Source of the DNA: Pseudomonas sp. Irchel 3E13
Lineage (GTDB): Bacteria > Pseudomonadota > Gammaproteobacteria > Pseudomonadales > Pseudomonadaceae
Length of the DNA: 64,000 bases
Assembly: GCF_900187455.1 (NCBI RefSeq)
Contig: NZ_FYDX01000014.1
Coordinates: 124,001-188,000 of the forward strand
Direction of reading: 5' to 3'
A program made the translations under genes and the position numbers. The notes below the pieces were generated by a model. That model was not told the DNA's origin and made no database searches. It saw nothing but the letters and a program-made list of their open reading frames with translations. Shown one piece after another: positions 34,883 to 43,202 of this stretch. Numbering within the stretch: position 1 is the stretch's first letter; every line of letters starts with the position of its first letter.

Positions 34883-35404
34883 ATGTCCGAGGATCAGGAA
34901 GACCGAAGCCTGGCGGGGCTCTACCAGCGCCACCGCAGCGAACTGATGGCCTTTCTCACCCGTCGCACGCGCTGCCGCGAGACCGCCAGCGACCTGCTGC
35001 AGGACGCCTTCATCCGCCTGATGCACAGCGAGCGCGGCGAAGTCGGCAACCTGCGCGCCTTCCTTTACCGCATCGCCAGCAACCTGAGCATCGACCACGC
35101 CCGCCGCAATCAGGTGCGCGGGGTCAATGACGAGCAGGCGCTGGAACAGTTGCTCACCGAAACCAGCCCGGAACGCAGTGCCGTGGCGGGCAACACCCTG
35201 GCGCACCTGGAGCGGCTGATCGACGGCCTGCCCTCGCCGACCCGCGAGGTTTTTCTGCTGGCCCGGGTCGAGCAAATGAGCTACAAGGACATCGCCGCAA
35301 AACTGGGCCTGGAGCATCGCGCCGTCGAGCGCCACCTGAACAAAGCCTTGAGCCACTGCGCAGCCGCCGCTCTGCATGCGCGCAACCAGACCGAATCGTC
35401 ATGA
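34883..35404 (+). CDS. FecI-family ECF sigma factor (unit 2)
   Basis: A 173-residue ECF sigma factor with region 2 ('RTRCRETASDLLQDAFIRLMH', 'LRAFLYRIASNLSIDHARR') and region 4 ('QMSYKDIAAKLGLEHRAVERHLNKALSHC'). ATG 34883 follows the Fur-like box by 40 bases. The stop overlaps the fecR start (ATGA). Closest in style to the FpvI/FiuI group that serves hydroxamate or pyoverdine receptors. Confidence 0.94.
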   Translation: MSEDQEDRSLAGLYQRHRSELMAFLTRRTRCRETASDLLQDAFIRLMHSERGEVGNLRAFLYRIASNLSIDHARRNQVRGVNDEQALEQLLTETSPERSAVAGNTLAHLERLIDGLPSPTREVFLLARVEQMSYKDIAAKLGLEHRAVERHLNKALSHCAAAALHARNQTESS

Positions 35405-36333
35405 CCGTCCCGTCCTCTCCCGCCGACCTCGCCGCCGATCCCGCGCAACAAGCGCTGGACTGGTTCACCCGGCTGCGCGCCGAGGACCTGAGCGCGGCCG
35501 AGCGGCAGGCTTTCGAGCAGTGGCGTGAGGCGCCGGACAACGCGCGGGCGTTCGCCGAAGTCGAGTCGCTGTGGCAGGTGCTTGAACTGCCGGCGCGGCG
35601 GGTGCGCAAGGCCGAGCGCGCGCGCGGCAAGCGCTGGCCTCGGCTGGCGACCGCGGCCTGCCTGCTGCTGGCGGCGGGTGTCGCCTGGTCGCAATGGCCG
35701 GCCTTGCAACGCCTGAACAGCGACTACGCCACCCACGCTGGCGAACGCGGCAGCTTCACCCTCGCCGACGGCTCGCAACTGCGCCTGGACAGCAACAGCG
35801 CGGTGGATGTCGAACTGGACGGCGCGATTCGAACGCTGCACCTGCGCCAGGGGCGACTGTTCCTTGAGGTGAAACACGATGGTCGGCCGTTCGTGGTCAA
35901 CGTCGATGACGCCCAGGTGCGGGTGCTCGGCACCCGGTTCTCGGTCGCGCGCGGCGACGGGATCGATGAAGTGGTGCTGGAGAGCGGCAAGGTGCAGGTG
36001 CTCGCCGGCGCGCAAACCCAGGTCCTCACGCCCGGCCAGCGCCTGACGGTGCACGGCGAGCAGATCGATCCGCCGCAGGCGGTGGATGCCGAACGCCTGC
36101 TGGCCTGGCGCGACGGTCAGTTGCGGGTCCGCGATGTGCCGCTGCGCGAGGTCCTCCAGCGACTGGCCGACTATCAAGGCCAATCCTTGCTGCTGCTCGA
36201 CGCCGCTGCCGGACAGCGCCTGGTCAGTGGCAGCTTCAACCTCGACCAGGCCGACAACGCCCTCGATGCCCTGCTCAGCAGCCAGAAATTGCGCGCCGAT
36301 TCCCTCGCCGGGCGCTGGCTGATCGTGCGCTGA
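35401..36333 (+). CDS. FecR-type sigma regulator (unit 2)
   Basis: A 310-residue inner-membrane regulator: N-terminal DUF4880 domain ('ALDWFTRLRAEDLSAAERQAFEQWREAPDNARAF'), one membrane segment (about 83–100, 'ATAACLLLAAGVAWSQW'), FecR domain ('TLADGSQLRLDSNSAVDVELDG') and a C-terminal STN-like end ('LREVLQRLADYQGQSLLLLD') that meets the receptor. ATG overlaps the sigma stop. A FecI-like promoter overlaps its own stop codon. Confidence 0.94.
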   Translation: MTVPSSPADLAADPAQQALDWFTRLRAEDLSAAERQAFEQWREAPDNARAFAEVESLWQVLELPARRVRKAERARGKRWPRLATAACLLLAAGVAWSQWPALQRLNSDYATHAGERGSFTLADGSQLRLDSNSAVDVELDGAIRTLHLRQGRLFLEVKHDGRPFVVNVDDAQVRVLGTRFSVARGDGIDEVVLESGKVQVLAGAQTQVLTPGQRLTVHGEQIDPPQAVDAERLLAWRDGQLRVRDVPLREVLQRLADYQGQSLLLLDAAAGQRLVSGSFNLDQADNALDALLSSQKLRADSLAGRWLIVR

Positions 36334-36354
36334 AAATTATTTTCGCGAGCGTCC
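36332..36354 (+). promoter_or_regulatory. FecI-type promoter before receptor 2
   Basis: GAAAATTATTTTCG begins in the fecR TGA stop and is followed by CGTCC (36350–36354). The layout recalls the E. coli fecA promoter (GGAAATAATT…TGTCC, from memory). Confidence 0.5.
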
Positions 36355-36426
36355 GGTAATTCCTGAATCTACTGCGTCACACCTCCACATAAGAAGCATT
36401 ACCATTTGTATTCTGGGGGAGGACAC

Positions 36427-38850
36427 ATGCAGTACCCATTCGATTTCGCCTTCAAACGCCTGCCATTGGCCCGCGCCATCCTGGCCGCGACCCTGGTCAC
36501 CGCGCTGCCGGCCGGCACCTTGCAGGCCGCCGAGACCAGCACCCGCGAAGCCCAGGCGCAGCGTTTCGACTTCACCATCGGCGCCCAGCCGCTGGCCGAC
36601 GCGCTCGATCAGTTCAGCGCGCAGAGCGGCTATCAGGTGATCTACCAGAGCAGCCAGGTCGGCGGCATGCAGTCGCCCGGCGTGCAAGGACGGCTCAGCG
36701 CCGACGAGGCGATCCAGCGCCTCACCGCAGGCACCGGCGCACGCCTGAGCCAGCCCAACGCCAACAGCTTCCTCCTCGACCTGCCGGTGAACCTCGACGG
36801 CGGCAGCCTGCAACTGGATGCCCTGAGCATTTCCGGCAAGGCGCCGGGCTCGACCACCGAAGGCACCGGGCTGTACACCACCTATTCCTCCAGCAGCTCG
36901 ACACGGCTGAACCTCAGCCCGAAGGAAACCCCGCAGTCGCTGACCGTGATGACGCGCCAGCGCCTCGATGACCAGCGCCTGACCAACCTGTCCGACGCGC
37001 TGGAAGCCACGCCCGGAATCATCGTCACCCGTGACGGACTCGGCGCCGAAAGCGACGCCTATTGGTCCCGCGGCTTCGCGGTGCAGAACTACGAGATCGA
37101 CGGCGTACCCACCGTCGCGCGCATGGACAACTACACCCAGAGCATGGCCATGTACGACCGCGTCGAAGTGGTCCGCGGCGCCAGCGGCCTGATCAGCGGC
37201 ATGGGCAACCCGTCGGCGACCATCAACCTGATCCGCAAGCGCCCGACCTATGAAAGCCAGGCGAGCATCACCGGCTCGGTCGGCAATTGGGATCGCTACG
37301 GCAGCGGCTTCGACGTGTCCGGCCCGCTGAATGAAAGCGGCAACGTGCGCGGGCGGCTGGTGGCGGACATCAAGAGCGAGCATGCCTGGGTTGATCGCTA
37401 CAAACTCGATGCCCAGACGCTCTACGGCATCACCGAATTCGACCTGAGCGAAGACACCCTGCTGACCGCGGGCTTCAGCTACCAGCGCACCGACGTCGAC
37501 TCGCCCCTGCGCACCGGCTTGCCCACCCGCTTCGCCTCGGGCGAGCGCACCAACCTGAGCCGGTCGATCAACAGCGCCCCGACCTGGTCCTACAACGACC
37601 ACGTGCAGACCAGCTTTTTCACCTCGATCGAACATCAACTGGGCAACGGCTGGAGCGGCAAGGTCGAGTTCAGCCACTCGGAAAACCAGTTCGACGAGGT
37701 GTTCGGCTTCCTGATGGGCAACCTGAATACCGACGGCAGCGGCCTGTCGCAATTGCCTGTGCGCTTCTCCGGCACGCCGCGCCAGAACAACCTCGACGCT
37801 TACCTGACCGGCCCGTTCAGCCTGCTGGGGCGCGAGCATGAGTTGATCACCGGCGTGACCCTGTCGCAGTACCGCGAGCATGTACCGAGCTGGGGCGGCT
37901 GGCGCTATGACTACAACGCCACGTCCGATGCGGCAGTGGGCAATATCTTCGATTGGGACGGCAAGCAGCTCAAACCGGAATTCACCGAATCCGGAAAATC
38001 GCGCATGAAAGAAAACCAGTACGCCGCGTATGCCACCACGCGCCTGAACCTGACCGACGACCTGAAACTGATCCTCGGCAGCCGGGTGATCGACTGGAAA
38101 CGCGACACCGAGGACAAGCCCTACGGCGCGGAGACGACCGAGGTCAATCGCAAGGAAACCGGCGTGTTCATCCCGTACACCGGGGTGGTCTACGACCTGG
38201 ACGACACCTGGTCGGTCTACGCCAGCTACACCAAGATCTTCAGCCCGCAGGGTTCGTGGGTCCGCGACGAAGACAACAAACCGTTCGACCCGATGGAAGG
38301 CGTGGGCTACGAGATCGGCATCAAGGGCAGCCACCTGGACGGCAAGCTGAACTCCAGCCTGGCCGTGTTCAAGCTGGAGCAGGACAACCTCGCCATCTGG
38401 CAGCACGACAACGTGTACTCGGCCGAGCAGGACACCACCTCCAAAGGCGTGGAATTCGAACTCAGCGGCGAATTGGCGGAAGGCTGGCAAGCGGCGGCGG
38501 GTTACGTCTACACCACCACCACGGACAAGGACGACGAACGCATCTACACCATCCTGCCGCGACACAGCCTGAAGACCTACACCAGCTACCGCCTGCCGGG
38601 CGCGCTGGACAAACTGACAGTGGGAGGCGGCGTGAATTGGCAGAGCAAGGTGGGCAGCGACCTGCACACCTTCACCCAGGGCAGCTACGCCGTGACCAAC
38701 CTGATGGCGCGCTACCAGATCAGCCAGAACCTGAGTGCGACGGTGAACCTGGACAACGTGTTCGACCGAAAATACTTCAGCATGACCAGCAGCTACGGCA
38801 ACTACGGCACGCCGCGCAGCCTCATGACCGGCTTCAAATACGACTTCTGA
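36427..38850 (+). CDS. TonB-dependent siderophore receptor, FpvA-like (unit 2)
   Basis: An 807-residue outer-membrane transducer. Signal peptide to about residue 35 ('TLQAAETS'), STN domain (about 45–120, 'FDFTIGAQPLADALDQFSAQSG'), linker, plug (about 155–275, 'LSPKETPQSLTVMTRQRLDDQ', 'YDRVEVVRGASGLISGMGNPSATINLIRKRPT') and 22-strand barrel ending in '…TGFKYDF' with terminal Phe. These are TonB-siderophore (FpvA/FoxA/FiuA) signatures, so the ligand is probably a ferric hydroxamate or pyoverdine-like siderophore made by another strain. ATG 36427 with GGGGGAGG upstream. Confidence 0.95.
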   Translation: MQYPFDFAFKRLPLARAILAATLVTALPAGTLQAAETSTREAQAQRFDFTIGAQPLADALDQFSAQSGYQVIYQSSQVGGMQSPGVQGRLSADEAIQRLTAGTGARLSQPNANSFLLDLPVNLDGGSLQLDALSISGKAPGSTTEGTGLYTTYSSSSSTRLNLSPKETPQSLTVMTRQRLDDQRLTNLSDALEATPGIIVTRDGLGAESDAYWSRGFAVQNYEIDGVPTVARMDNYTQSMAMYDRVEVVRGASGLISGMGNPSATINLIRKRPTYESQASITGSVGNWDRYGSGFDVSGPLNESGNVRGRLVADIKSEHAWVDRYKLDAQTLYGITEFDLSEDTLLTAGFSYQRTDVDSPLRTGLPTRFASGERTNLSRSINSAPTWSYNDHVQTSFFTSIEHQLGNGWSGKVEFSHSENQFDEVFGFLMGNLNTDGSGLSQLPVRFSGTPRQNNLDAYLTGPFSLLGREHELITGVTLSQYREHVPSWGGWRYDYNATSDAAVGNIFDWDGKQLKPEFTESGKSRMKENQYAAYATTRLNLTDDLKLILGSRVIDWKRDTEDKPYGAETTEVNRKETGVFIPYTGVVYDLDDTWSVYASYTKIFSPQGSWVRDEDNKPFDPMEGVGYEIGIKGSHLDGKLNSSLAVFKLEQDNLAIWQHDNVYSAEQDTTSKGVEFELSGELAEGWQAAAGYVYTTTTDKDDERIYTILPRHSLKTYTSYRLPGALDKLTVGGGVNWQSKVGSDLHTFTQGSYAVTNLMARYQISQNLSATVNLDNVFDRKYFSMTSSYGNYGTPRSLMTGFKYDF

Positions 38851-38903
38851 CGCCGCATTCGGCTAAGCGGTTGATAGCGCGCAAAATTTTTTGAAATAGA
38901 GTG

Positions 38904-38932
38904 TTGACAGATATTCGTTTCAGGCGAATAAT
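38904..38932 (+). promoter_or_regulatory. tRNA-Met promoter
   Basis: TTGACA (38904–38909), 17-base spacer, AATAAT (38927–38932), then a GC-rich discriminator GCGCGCC directly before the tRNA. Confidence 0.85.
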
Positions 38933-38943
38933 GCGCGCCACTT

Positions 38944-39020
38944 GGCTACATAGCTCAGTTGGTTAGAGCATAGCATTCATAATGCTGGGGTCCGGGGTTC
39001 AAGTCCCTGTGTAGCCACCA
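38944..39020 (+). tRNA. tRNA-Met, elongator type (anticodon CAT)
   Basis: Acceptor arms GGCTACA (38944–38950) and TGTAGCC (39010–39016) pair over 7 bp; the anticodon loop TTCATAA has CAT; T-arm contains GTTCAAGTC; CCA is encoded (39018–39020). The paired first base marks it as elongator rather than initiator. Confidence 0.97.
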
Positions 39021-39062
39021 TACCCCGCCCCGAAGTTGCGAAAGCAATTTTGAGGCAAACAG

Positions 39063-39089
39063 AAAAGCCCGCCTTGCGCGGGCTTTTTT
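39063..39089 (+). terminator. Terminator after tRNA-Met
   Basis: AAAAGCCCGC (39063–39072) and GCGGGCTTTT (39078–39087) form a 10-bp stem with a 5-base loop, ending in six T. The A-rich left arm makes it work in both directions, so it may also end metE transcription. Confidence 0.95.
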
Positions 39090-39130
39090 GTTTCTGTCGT
39101 TTGGGTTTTCCCGCACCCAGAACCAGGAAA

Positions 39131-39180
39131 GACATGGCCTCTTTAGGCGCGGGTTTACCCGCGCCTAAAGAGGCCATGTC
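39131..39180. repeat. 50-bp perfect palindrome between tRNA-Met and metE
   Basis: Two 24-base arms (39131–39154 and 39157–39180) are exactly complementary around TT. The arms begin GACATGGCCTC and meet at GGCGCGGGT. As RNA it would be an unbroken, very stable hairpin; as DNA it could form a cruciform. It follows the metE stop by 31 bases on the minus strand but has only a short T run. Confidence 0.95.
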
Positions 39181-39210
39181 ATTTGAGCAATCACCTACTA
39201 CTCACGGGCA

Positions 39211-41508
39211 TCACACCAACGCCTTATCCCCGCGCAACTCCCGCGCCGCCGCCACCATATTCACCAGTGCCGCCTCCGTCTCCGGCCAGCCTCGCGTCTT
39301 CAGCCCGCAGTCCGGGTTGACCCACAGACGCTCGGCCGGAATTCGCCTGGCCGCCTTGCGCAGCAGTTTGACCATCTCTTCCTTGGTCGGCACGCGCGGC
39401 GAGTGGATGTCGTAGACGCCCGGGCCGATTTCGTTCGGGTAGTCGAACTTCTCGAACGCTTCCAGCAGTTCCATGTCCGAACGCGAGGTCTCGATGGTGA
39501 TGACGTCGGCGTCCATCGCGGCGATCGATTCGATCACATCATTGAACTCGCTGTAGCACATGTGGGTGTGGATCTGGGTGTCGTCACGCACACCGGAGGC
39601 GCACAGGCGGAAGGCTTCGGTCGCCCACTCCAGGTAGTGCCCCCACGCGCTCTGGCGCAGCGGCAGGCCTTCGCGGAAGGCGGCTTCGTCGATCTGCACG
39701 ATCTTGATGCCGGCGGCTTCCAGGTCCAGCACTTCGTCGCGGATCGCCAGCGCCAACTGCCGCGCCTGGACTTCACGGCTCACGTCTTCCCGCGGGAACG
39801 ACCACATCAGCATGGTCACCGGGCCGGTCAGCATGCCCTTCATCACTTTGTCGGTCAGGCCCTGCGCGTAGCGGATCCACTCCACGGTCATGGCTTTCGG
39901 ACGGCTCAGGTCACCGAAGATCACCGCCGGTTTCACACAACGCGAACCGTAGCTCTGCACCCAGCCAAAGCGGGTGAACACATAACCGTCGAGCTGCTCG
40001 GCAAAGTACTCGACCATGTCGTTGCGCTCGGCTTCACCGTGCACCAGCACGTCGAGGCCCAGTTGTTCCTGGATCTGCACGGCGTGACGAATCTCGCTCT
40101 GCATCGCTTCGACGTAATCGGACTCGGTCAGCTTGCCCTGCTTGAAGGACTGCCGCGCCAGACGGATCGCCGAAGTCTGCGGGAAAGAACCGATGGTGGT
40201 GGTCGGGAACGCCGGCAGATCAAGGCCGGCACGTTGCTTGGCGATGCGCTGCTCGAAGGCGGAAAGGCGCTGGCTGTCGGCGGGTTTGATCGCCGCCAGA
40301 CGCGCCTGTACCGCCGGCTTGTGAATGCGTGGCGACGCGGCGCGGCTGGCTTGCACCGCGCGGCTCTGTTCCAGCGCGGCAACCACCTCGGCGGCTTCGG
40401 GCGCGTTGACAGCCTGGGTCAGCACGGCGACTTCCTGGCACTTCTGCACGGCGAAGGCCAGCCAGCTTTTCAGTTCGGTATCCAGCTTGTCTTCGCGGCC
40501 CAGGTCTACCGGGCTGTGCAGCAGCGAGCAGGACGGCGCGACCCACAGACGGTCGCCCAGGCGAGCAGCGGCGTGACGCAGGACGTCCAGCGCCTTTTCC
40601 AGGTCGCAGCGCCAGACGTTACGGCCGTTGACCACGCCCAGGGACAGCACTTTGTAGGCCGGCAGACGGTCGAGGATGGTCGGGTACTGCTCCGGCGCGC
40701 GGACCAGATCGATGTGCAAACCCTCCACCGGAAGATTGGCGGCCAGGCCGAGGTTGTCTTCCAGGCCACCGAAGTAGGTGGCGATCATTTTCTTCAGCGG
40801 CGCCCGCTGCAGGATGTTGTAAACGCGCTCGTAGGCATTCTTCCAATCCTGTGGCAGATCGAGGACCAGAATCGGCTCATCGATCTGTACCCACTCCACG
40901 CCTTGCTCGGCCAGGCGATTGAAAATCTGGTCATACAGCGGCAGCAGGCGATCGACCAGGTCGAGCTTGTCGAACTCGACCCCCTTGGTCTTGCCCAGCC
41001 ACAGGTAGGTCAGCGGACCGATCACCACCGGCTTGACCGCATGACCAAGGGCCTTGGCTTCTTCGACTTCGTCGAACAGTTGTTCCCAGCTCAGTTCGAA
41101 CTGCTGGTCGCCGCTGAACTCAGGCACCAGATAGTGGTAGTTGGTGTCGAACCACTTGGTCATTTCCTGGGCGTGGGCGCCGCCGCAACAACCGCCACTG
41201 ACGCCACGGGCCATGGCGAACAGGGTCTGCAGGGTCGGCTTGGCAGCGCCGTGATTGCGGAAGCGCTCGGGGATCACGCCGAAGGTCAGCGAGTGGGTCA
41301 GCACCTGGTCGTACCAGGCGAAATCGCCGACCGGCAGCAACTCGATGCCCGCATCTTTCTGCGCCTGCCAATGGCTGGCACGCAGGTCGCGGCCAACGGC
41401 GCGCAAGCCGGCTTCATCCAGTTCGCCTTTCCAGAAGGCTTCCTGTGCCTTTTTCAGTTCACGGTCGCGTCCGATGCGTGGAAAGCCCAGGTTATGTGCC
41501 AAAGCCAT
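39211..41508 (-). CDS. metE: Cobalamin-independent methionine synthase
   Basis: A 765-residue enzyme transferring methyl from methyltetrahydrofolate-polyglutamate to homocysteine. It starts 'MALAHNLGFPRIGRDRELKKAQEAFWKGE', has 'TTIGSFPQT' and the C-terminal zinc ligands in 'THMCYSEF' and 'NPDCGLKTRGWPE'. ATG 41508 is used; longer in-frame starts pass through the operator region. It is divergent from an MTHFR-like gene and a palindrome lies between. Length is normal. Confidence 0.97.
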   Translation of the reverse strand: MALAHNLGFPRIGRDRELKKAQEAFWKGELDEAGLRAVGRDLRASHWQAQKDAGIELLPVGDFAWYDQVLTHSLTFGVIPERFRNHGAAKPTLQTLFAMARGVSGGCCGGAHAQEMTKWFDTNYHYLVPEFSGDQQFELSWEQLFDEVEEAKALGHAVKPVVIGPLTYLWLGKTKGVEFDKLDLVDRLLPLYDQIFNRLAEQGVEWVQIDEPILVLDLPQDWKNAYERVYNILQRAPLKKMIATYFGGLEDNLGLAANLPVEGLHIDLVRAPEQYPTILDRLPAYKVLSLGVVNGRNVWRCDLEKALDVLRHAAARLGDRLWVAPSCSLLHSPVDLGREDKLDTELKSWLAFAVQKCQEVAVLTQAVNAPEAAEVVAALEQSRAVQASRAASPRIHKPAVQARLAAIKPADSQRLSAFEQRIAKQRAGLDLPAFPTTTIGSFPQTSAIRLARQSFKQGKLTESDYVEAMQSEIRHAVQIQEQLGLDVLVHGEAERNDMVEYFAEQLDGYVFTRFGWVQSYGSRCVKPAVIFGDLSRPKAMTVEWIRYAQGLTDKVMKGMLTGPVTMLMWSFPREDVSREVQARQLALAIRDEVLDLEAAGIKIVQIDEAAFREGLPLRQSAWGHYLEWATEAFRLCASGVRDDTQIHTHMCYSEFNDVIESIAAMDADVITIETSRSDMELLEAFEKFDYPNEIGPGVYDIHSPRVPTKEEMVKLLRKAARRIPAERLWVNPDCGLKTRGWPETEAALVNMVAAARELRGDKALV

Positions 41509-41559
41509 TTGCAGTTCCCTCAACATAAAAGTGAATGAGGGAATTGTCGGGGCTCGCCT

Positions 41560-41580
41560 AAAATGAGACAAACTCATTTT
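41560..41580. promoter_or_regulatory. Candidate MetR-type operator
   Basis: AAAATGAG (41560–41567) and CTCATTTT (41573–41580) are perfectly complementary around ACAAA, giving a T-N11-A LysR-type core. It is 52 bases upstream of metE and may serve the divergent MTHFR-like gene as well. No metR gene is in the window. Confidence 0.6.
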
Positions 41581-41606
41581 CCTAACGATGATCTAGAGAT
41601 CCCCTC

Positions 41607-41717
41607 ATGTTGCATTTTTCCGGGAATGTCTTTTTCAAAGCAGTTTCGTACGGTCTCGGGCATGGACTCGCAGCCGACATGGCCCAGAATGGCCGCACGG
41701 TCAGCCCCCGCGGGTAA
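41607..41717 (+). CDS. Possible 36-residue leader ORF before the MTHFR-like gene
   Basis: ATG 41607 opens 'MLHFSGNVFFKAVSYGLGHGLAADMAQNGRTVSPRG', ending in TAA 9 bases before the next gene's ATG. Codon choice is mixed and the ribosome site is weak (AGAGAT). It has no runs of Met codons that would suggest classical attenuation. It could be a leader peptide or chance. Confidence 0.3.
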   Translation: MLHFSGNVFFKAVSYGLGHGLAADMAQNGRTVSPRG

Positions 41718-41726
41718 CGAGAAATC

Positions 41727-43202
41727 ATGAATGTGTTGAAACAGGCGCTACGGCAAAAGCAGTTTGTGTGCGTCATGGAGTTCGTGCCCAAGCCGCAGCG
41801 TTTCGCCGCGTTCGAACAGGTGATGGCGCGTGGCATGTTCCGCGGCTGGCCGATGGTCGCGGCCATTGGCGATCGCGTGGGCAGCGCGTTCGACCTGTCG
41901 CCCGAAGAGGCCTTCACCACCCTCACCCAGCCCGTCCCCGCCCTGCTGCACTTCTCCGGCAAAAACCGCGAGCGCCACGACCTGCTGGCGCAACTGGAAC
42001 GGATGGACGCCCTCGGCCTCGACCAGTTGCTGATGCTCACCGGCGACCGCCTGCCGGGCCACCAGCCCGGCCAGCAACCGGTGCGCTACCTGGAATCGGT
42101 GCCGGCGTTGCAGATCGTTCGCCAGGCGCGGCCGGACTGGCTGCTCGGCGCTGCCCTCAACCCGTTCAAGTACCGCGAGGAAGAAGGCGGCGCGCAGTAT
42201 TTCAAGGCCGAAAAGAAGCTGGCCGCGGGCGCGGATTTCATGACCCTGCAACTTGGTTTCGACATGGACAAATTCCGCGAAGCCTTCGACTGGATGAGCC
42301 GGCAACCGTCACCGAGGCCGCTGCTGGCCTGCATCATGAGCCTCACCCGCGGGCGGGCGAGCATGCTCGAACAGGTCGCCGGGGTCACGGTTTCACCGTC
42401 GATGCACGCGCTGATGGCGGCGGAAGAAGCCGTCTCGAAAGACCATGCCCAAGCCCGCAGCGTCGAGCGGCTGGCGCTGCAGATCATCGGCCTGCGACTG
42501 ATCGGCTATGCGGGCATCCACCTCTCCGGCATCCACGAAGAGCGGCAATTGCGGGCGCTGGAACAGGCGCTCGATCACTGGGAAGCGAAGGTCCACAGTT
42601 CGGAGCAGTGGGCGCAGGCCTGGGCCGCCAGTTGGCAAATGCCAGGCGTACCGCCTGTGACGTTCCATCCGCCAAACATGGACTGGCGCGCAGGCGAATC
42701 GCGGGTCAGCGCCTCACCTACGGAAAAGCTCCGCTATCACTTGCTGTCCGGTTTTCACGCGCAACTGTTCAGCCGCACCACCCTGCTGAGCCGCGCCTTC
42801 GGCTGGGCGGTGCAGCGACCGCTGTGGTCAACAGCCACGGGAGCACGCTGGCTGCACCGCATCGAACGCAGCCTGAAAAGGCCCTTGGTGGGATGCGACA
42901 CCTGCGGCCGCTGCCGCCTTGAAGACACCCTCTACACCTGCCCGGAAACCTGTCCGAAAGGCCTGGCCAATGGGCCCTGCGGCGGCACCCAACTGAACCG
43001 TTGCGAGTTTGGCGACCGGGAATGTATTCACAGCATCAAGTACCGCATCGCCAAAGCCGTCGGGCAGACGGCGGTATTGAGCGAGCGGCTGATTCCCTGC
43101 GTGGAAGTGGGTAGGCGACATCAGAGTTCGTGGCCGCAGTGGTTCGAGGTGCAGACTCCGCCAGTGCCTTCTCGGGAATCCGTGACAACCATGGCGCCGT
43201 GA
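41727..43202 (+). CDS. Methylenetetrahydrofolate reductase-like protein with MetV-type C-terminus
   Basis: A 491-residue protein. Residues 1–300 have the MTHFR TIM-barrel character ('VCVMEFVPKPQ', 'LLMLTGDRLPG', 'GAALNPFKYREEEGGAQYFKAEKKLAAGADFMTLQLGFD'). Residues about 385–460 are the cysteine-rich MTHFR_C/MetV domain with 'CDTCGRCRLEDTLYTCPETCPKGLANGPCGG', which in acetogens binds zinc or iron-sulfur. A separate typical metF is expected elsewhere. Divergent from metE with a shared palindrome, so a role in methyl supply to MetE or in O-demethylation is plausible. Its stop codon directly abuts that of the hipA remnant. Confidence 0.85.
   Translation: MNVLKQALRQKQFVCVMEFVPKPQRFAAFEQVMARGMFRGWPMVAAIGDRVGSAFDLSPEEAFTTLTQPVPALLHFSGKNRERHDLLAQLERMDALGLDQLLMLTGDRLPGHQPGQQPVRYLESVPALQIVRQARPDWLLGAALNPFKYREEEGGAQYFKAEKKLAAGADFMTLQLGFDMDKFREAFDWMSRQPSPRPLLACIMSLTRGRASMLEQVAGVTVSPSMHALMAAEEAVSKDHAQARSVERLALQIIGLRLIGYAGIHLSGIHEERQLRALEQALDHWEAKVHSSEQWAQAWAASWQMPGVPPVTFHPPNMDWRAGESRVSASPTEKLRYHLLSGFHAQLFSRTTLLSRAFGWAVQRPLWSTATGARWLHRIERSLKRPLVGCDTCGRCRLEDTLYTCPETCPKGLANGPCGGTQLNRCEFGDRECIHSIKYRIAKAVGQTAVLSERLIPCVEVGRRHQSSWPQWFEVQTPPVPSRESVTTMAP

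Noticed and set aside
36337..38667. 776-codon minus-strand frame opposite receptor 2
   Set aside because: Same antisense artefact; the plus-strand receptor is unambiguous.
34800..38850. Part of a pyoverdine synthesis locus
   Set aside because: An FpvA-like receptor with sigma and FecR genes is present, but no peptide synthetase or pvd genes; it is a stand-alone uptake unit.
38944..39180. tRNA-Met as an island attachment site
   Set aside because: No integrase, no repeat of the tRNA 3' end and the nearby palindrome is not a tRNA copy.
39403..41538. 711-codon plus-strand frame opposite metE
   Set aside because: Antisense artefact of metE.
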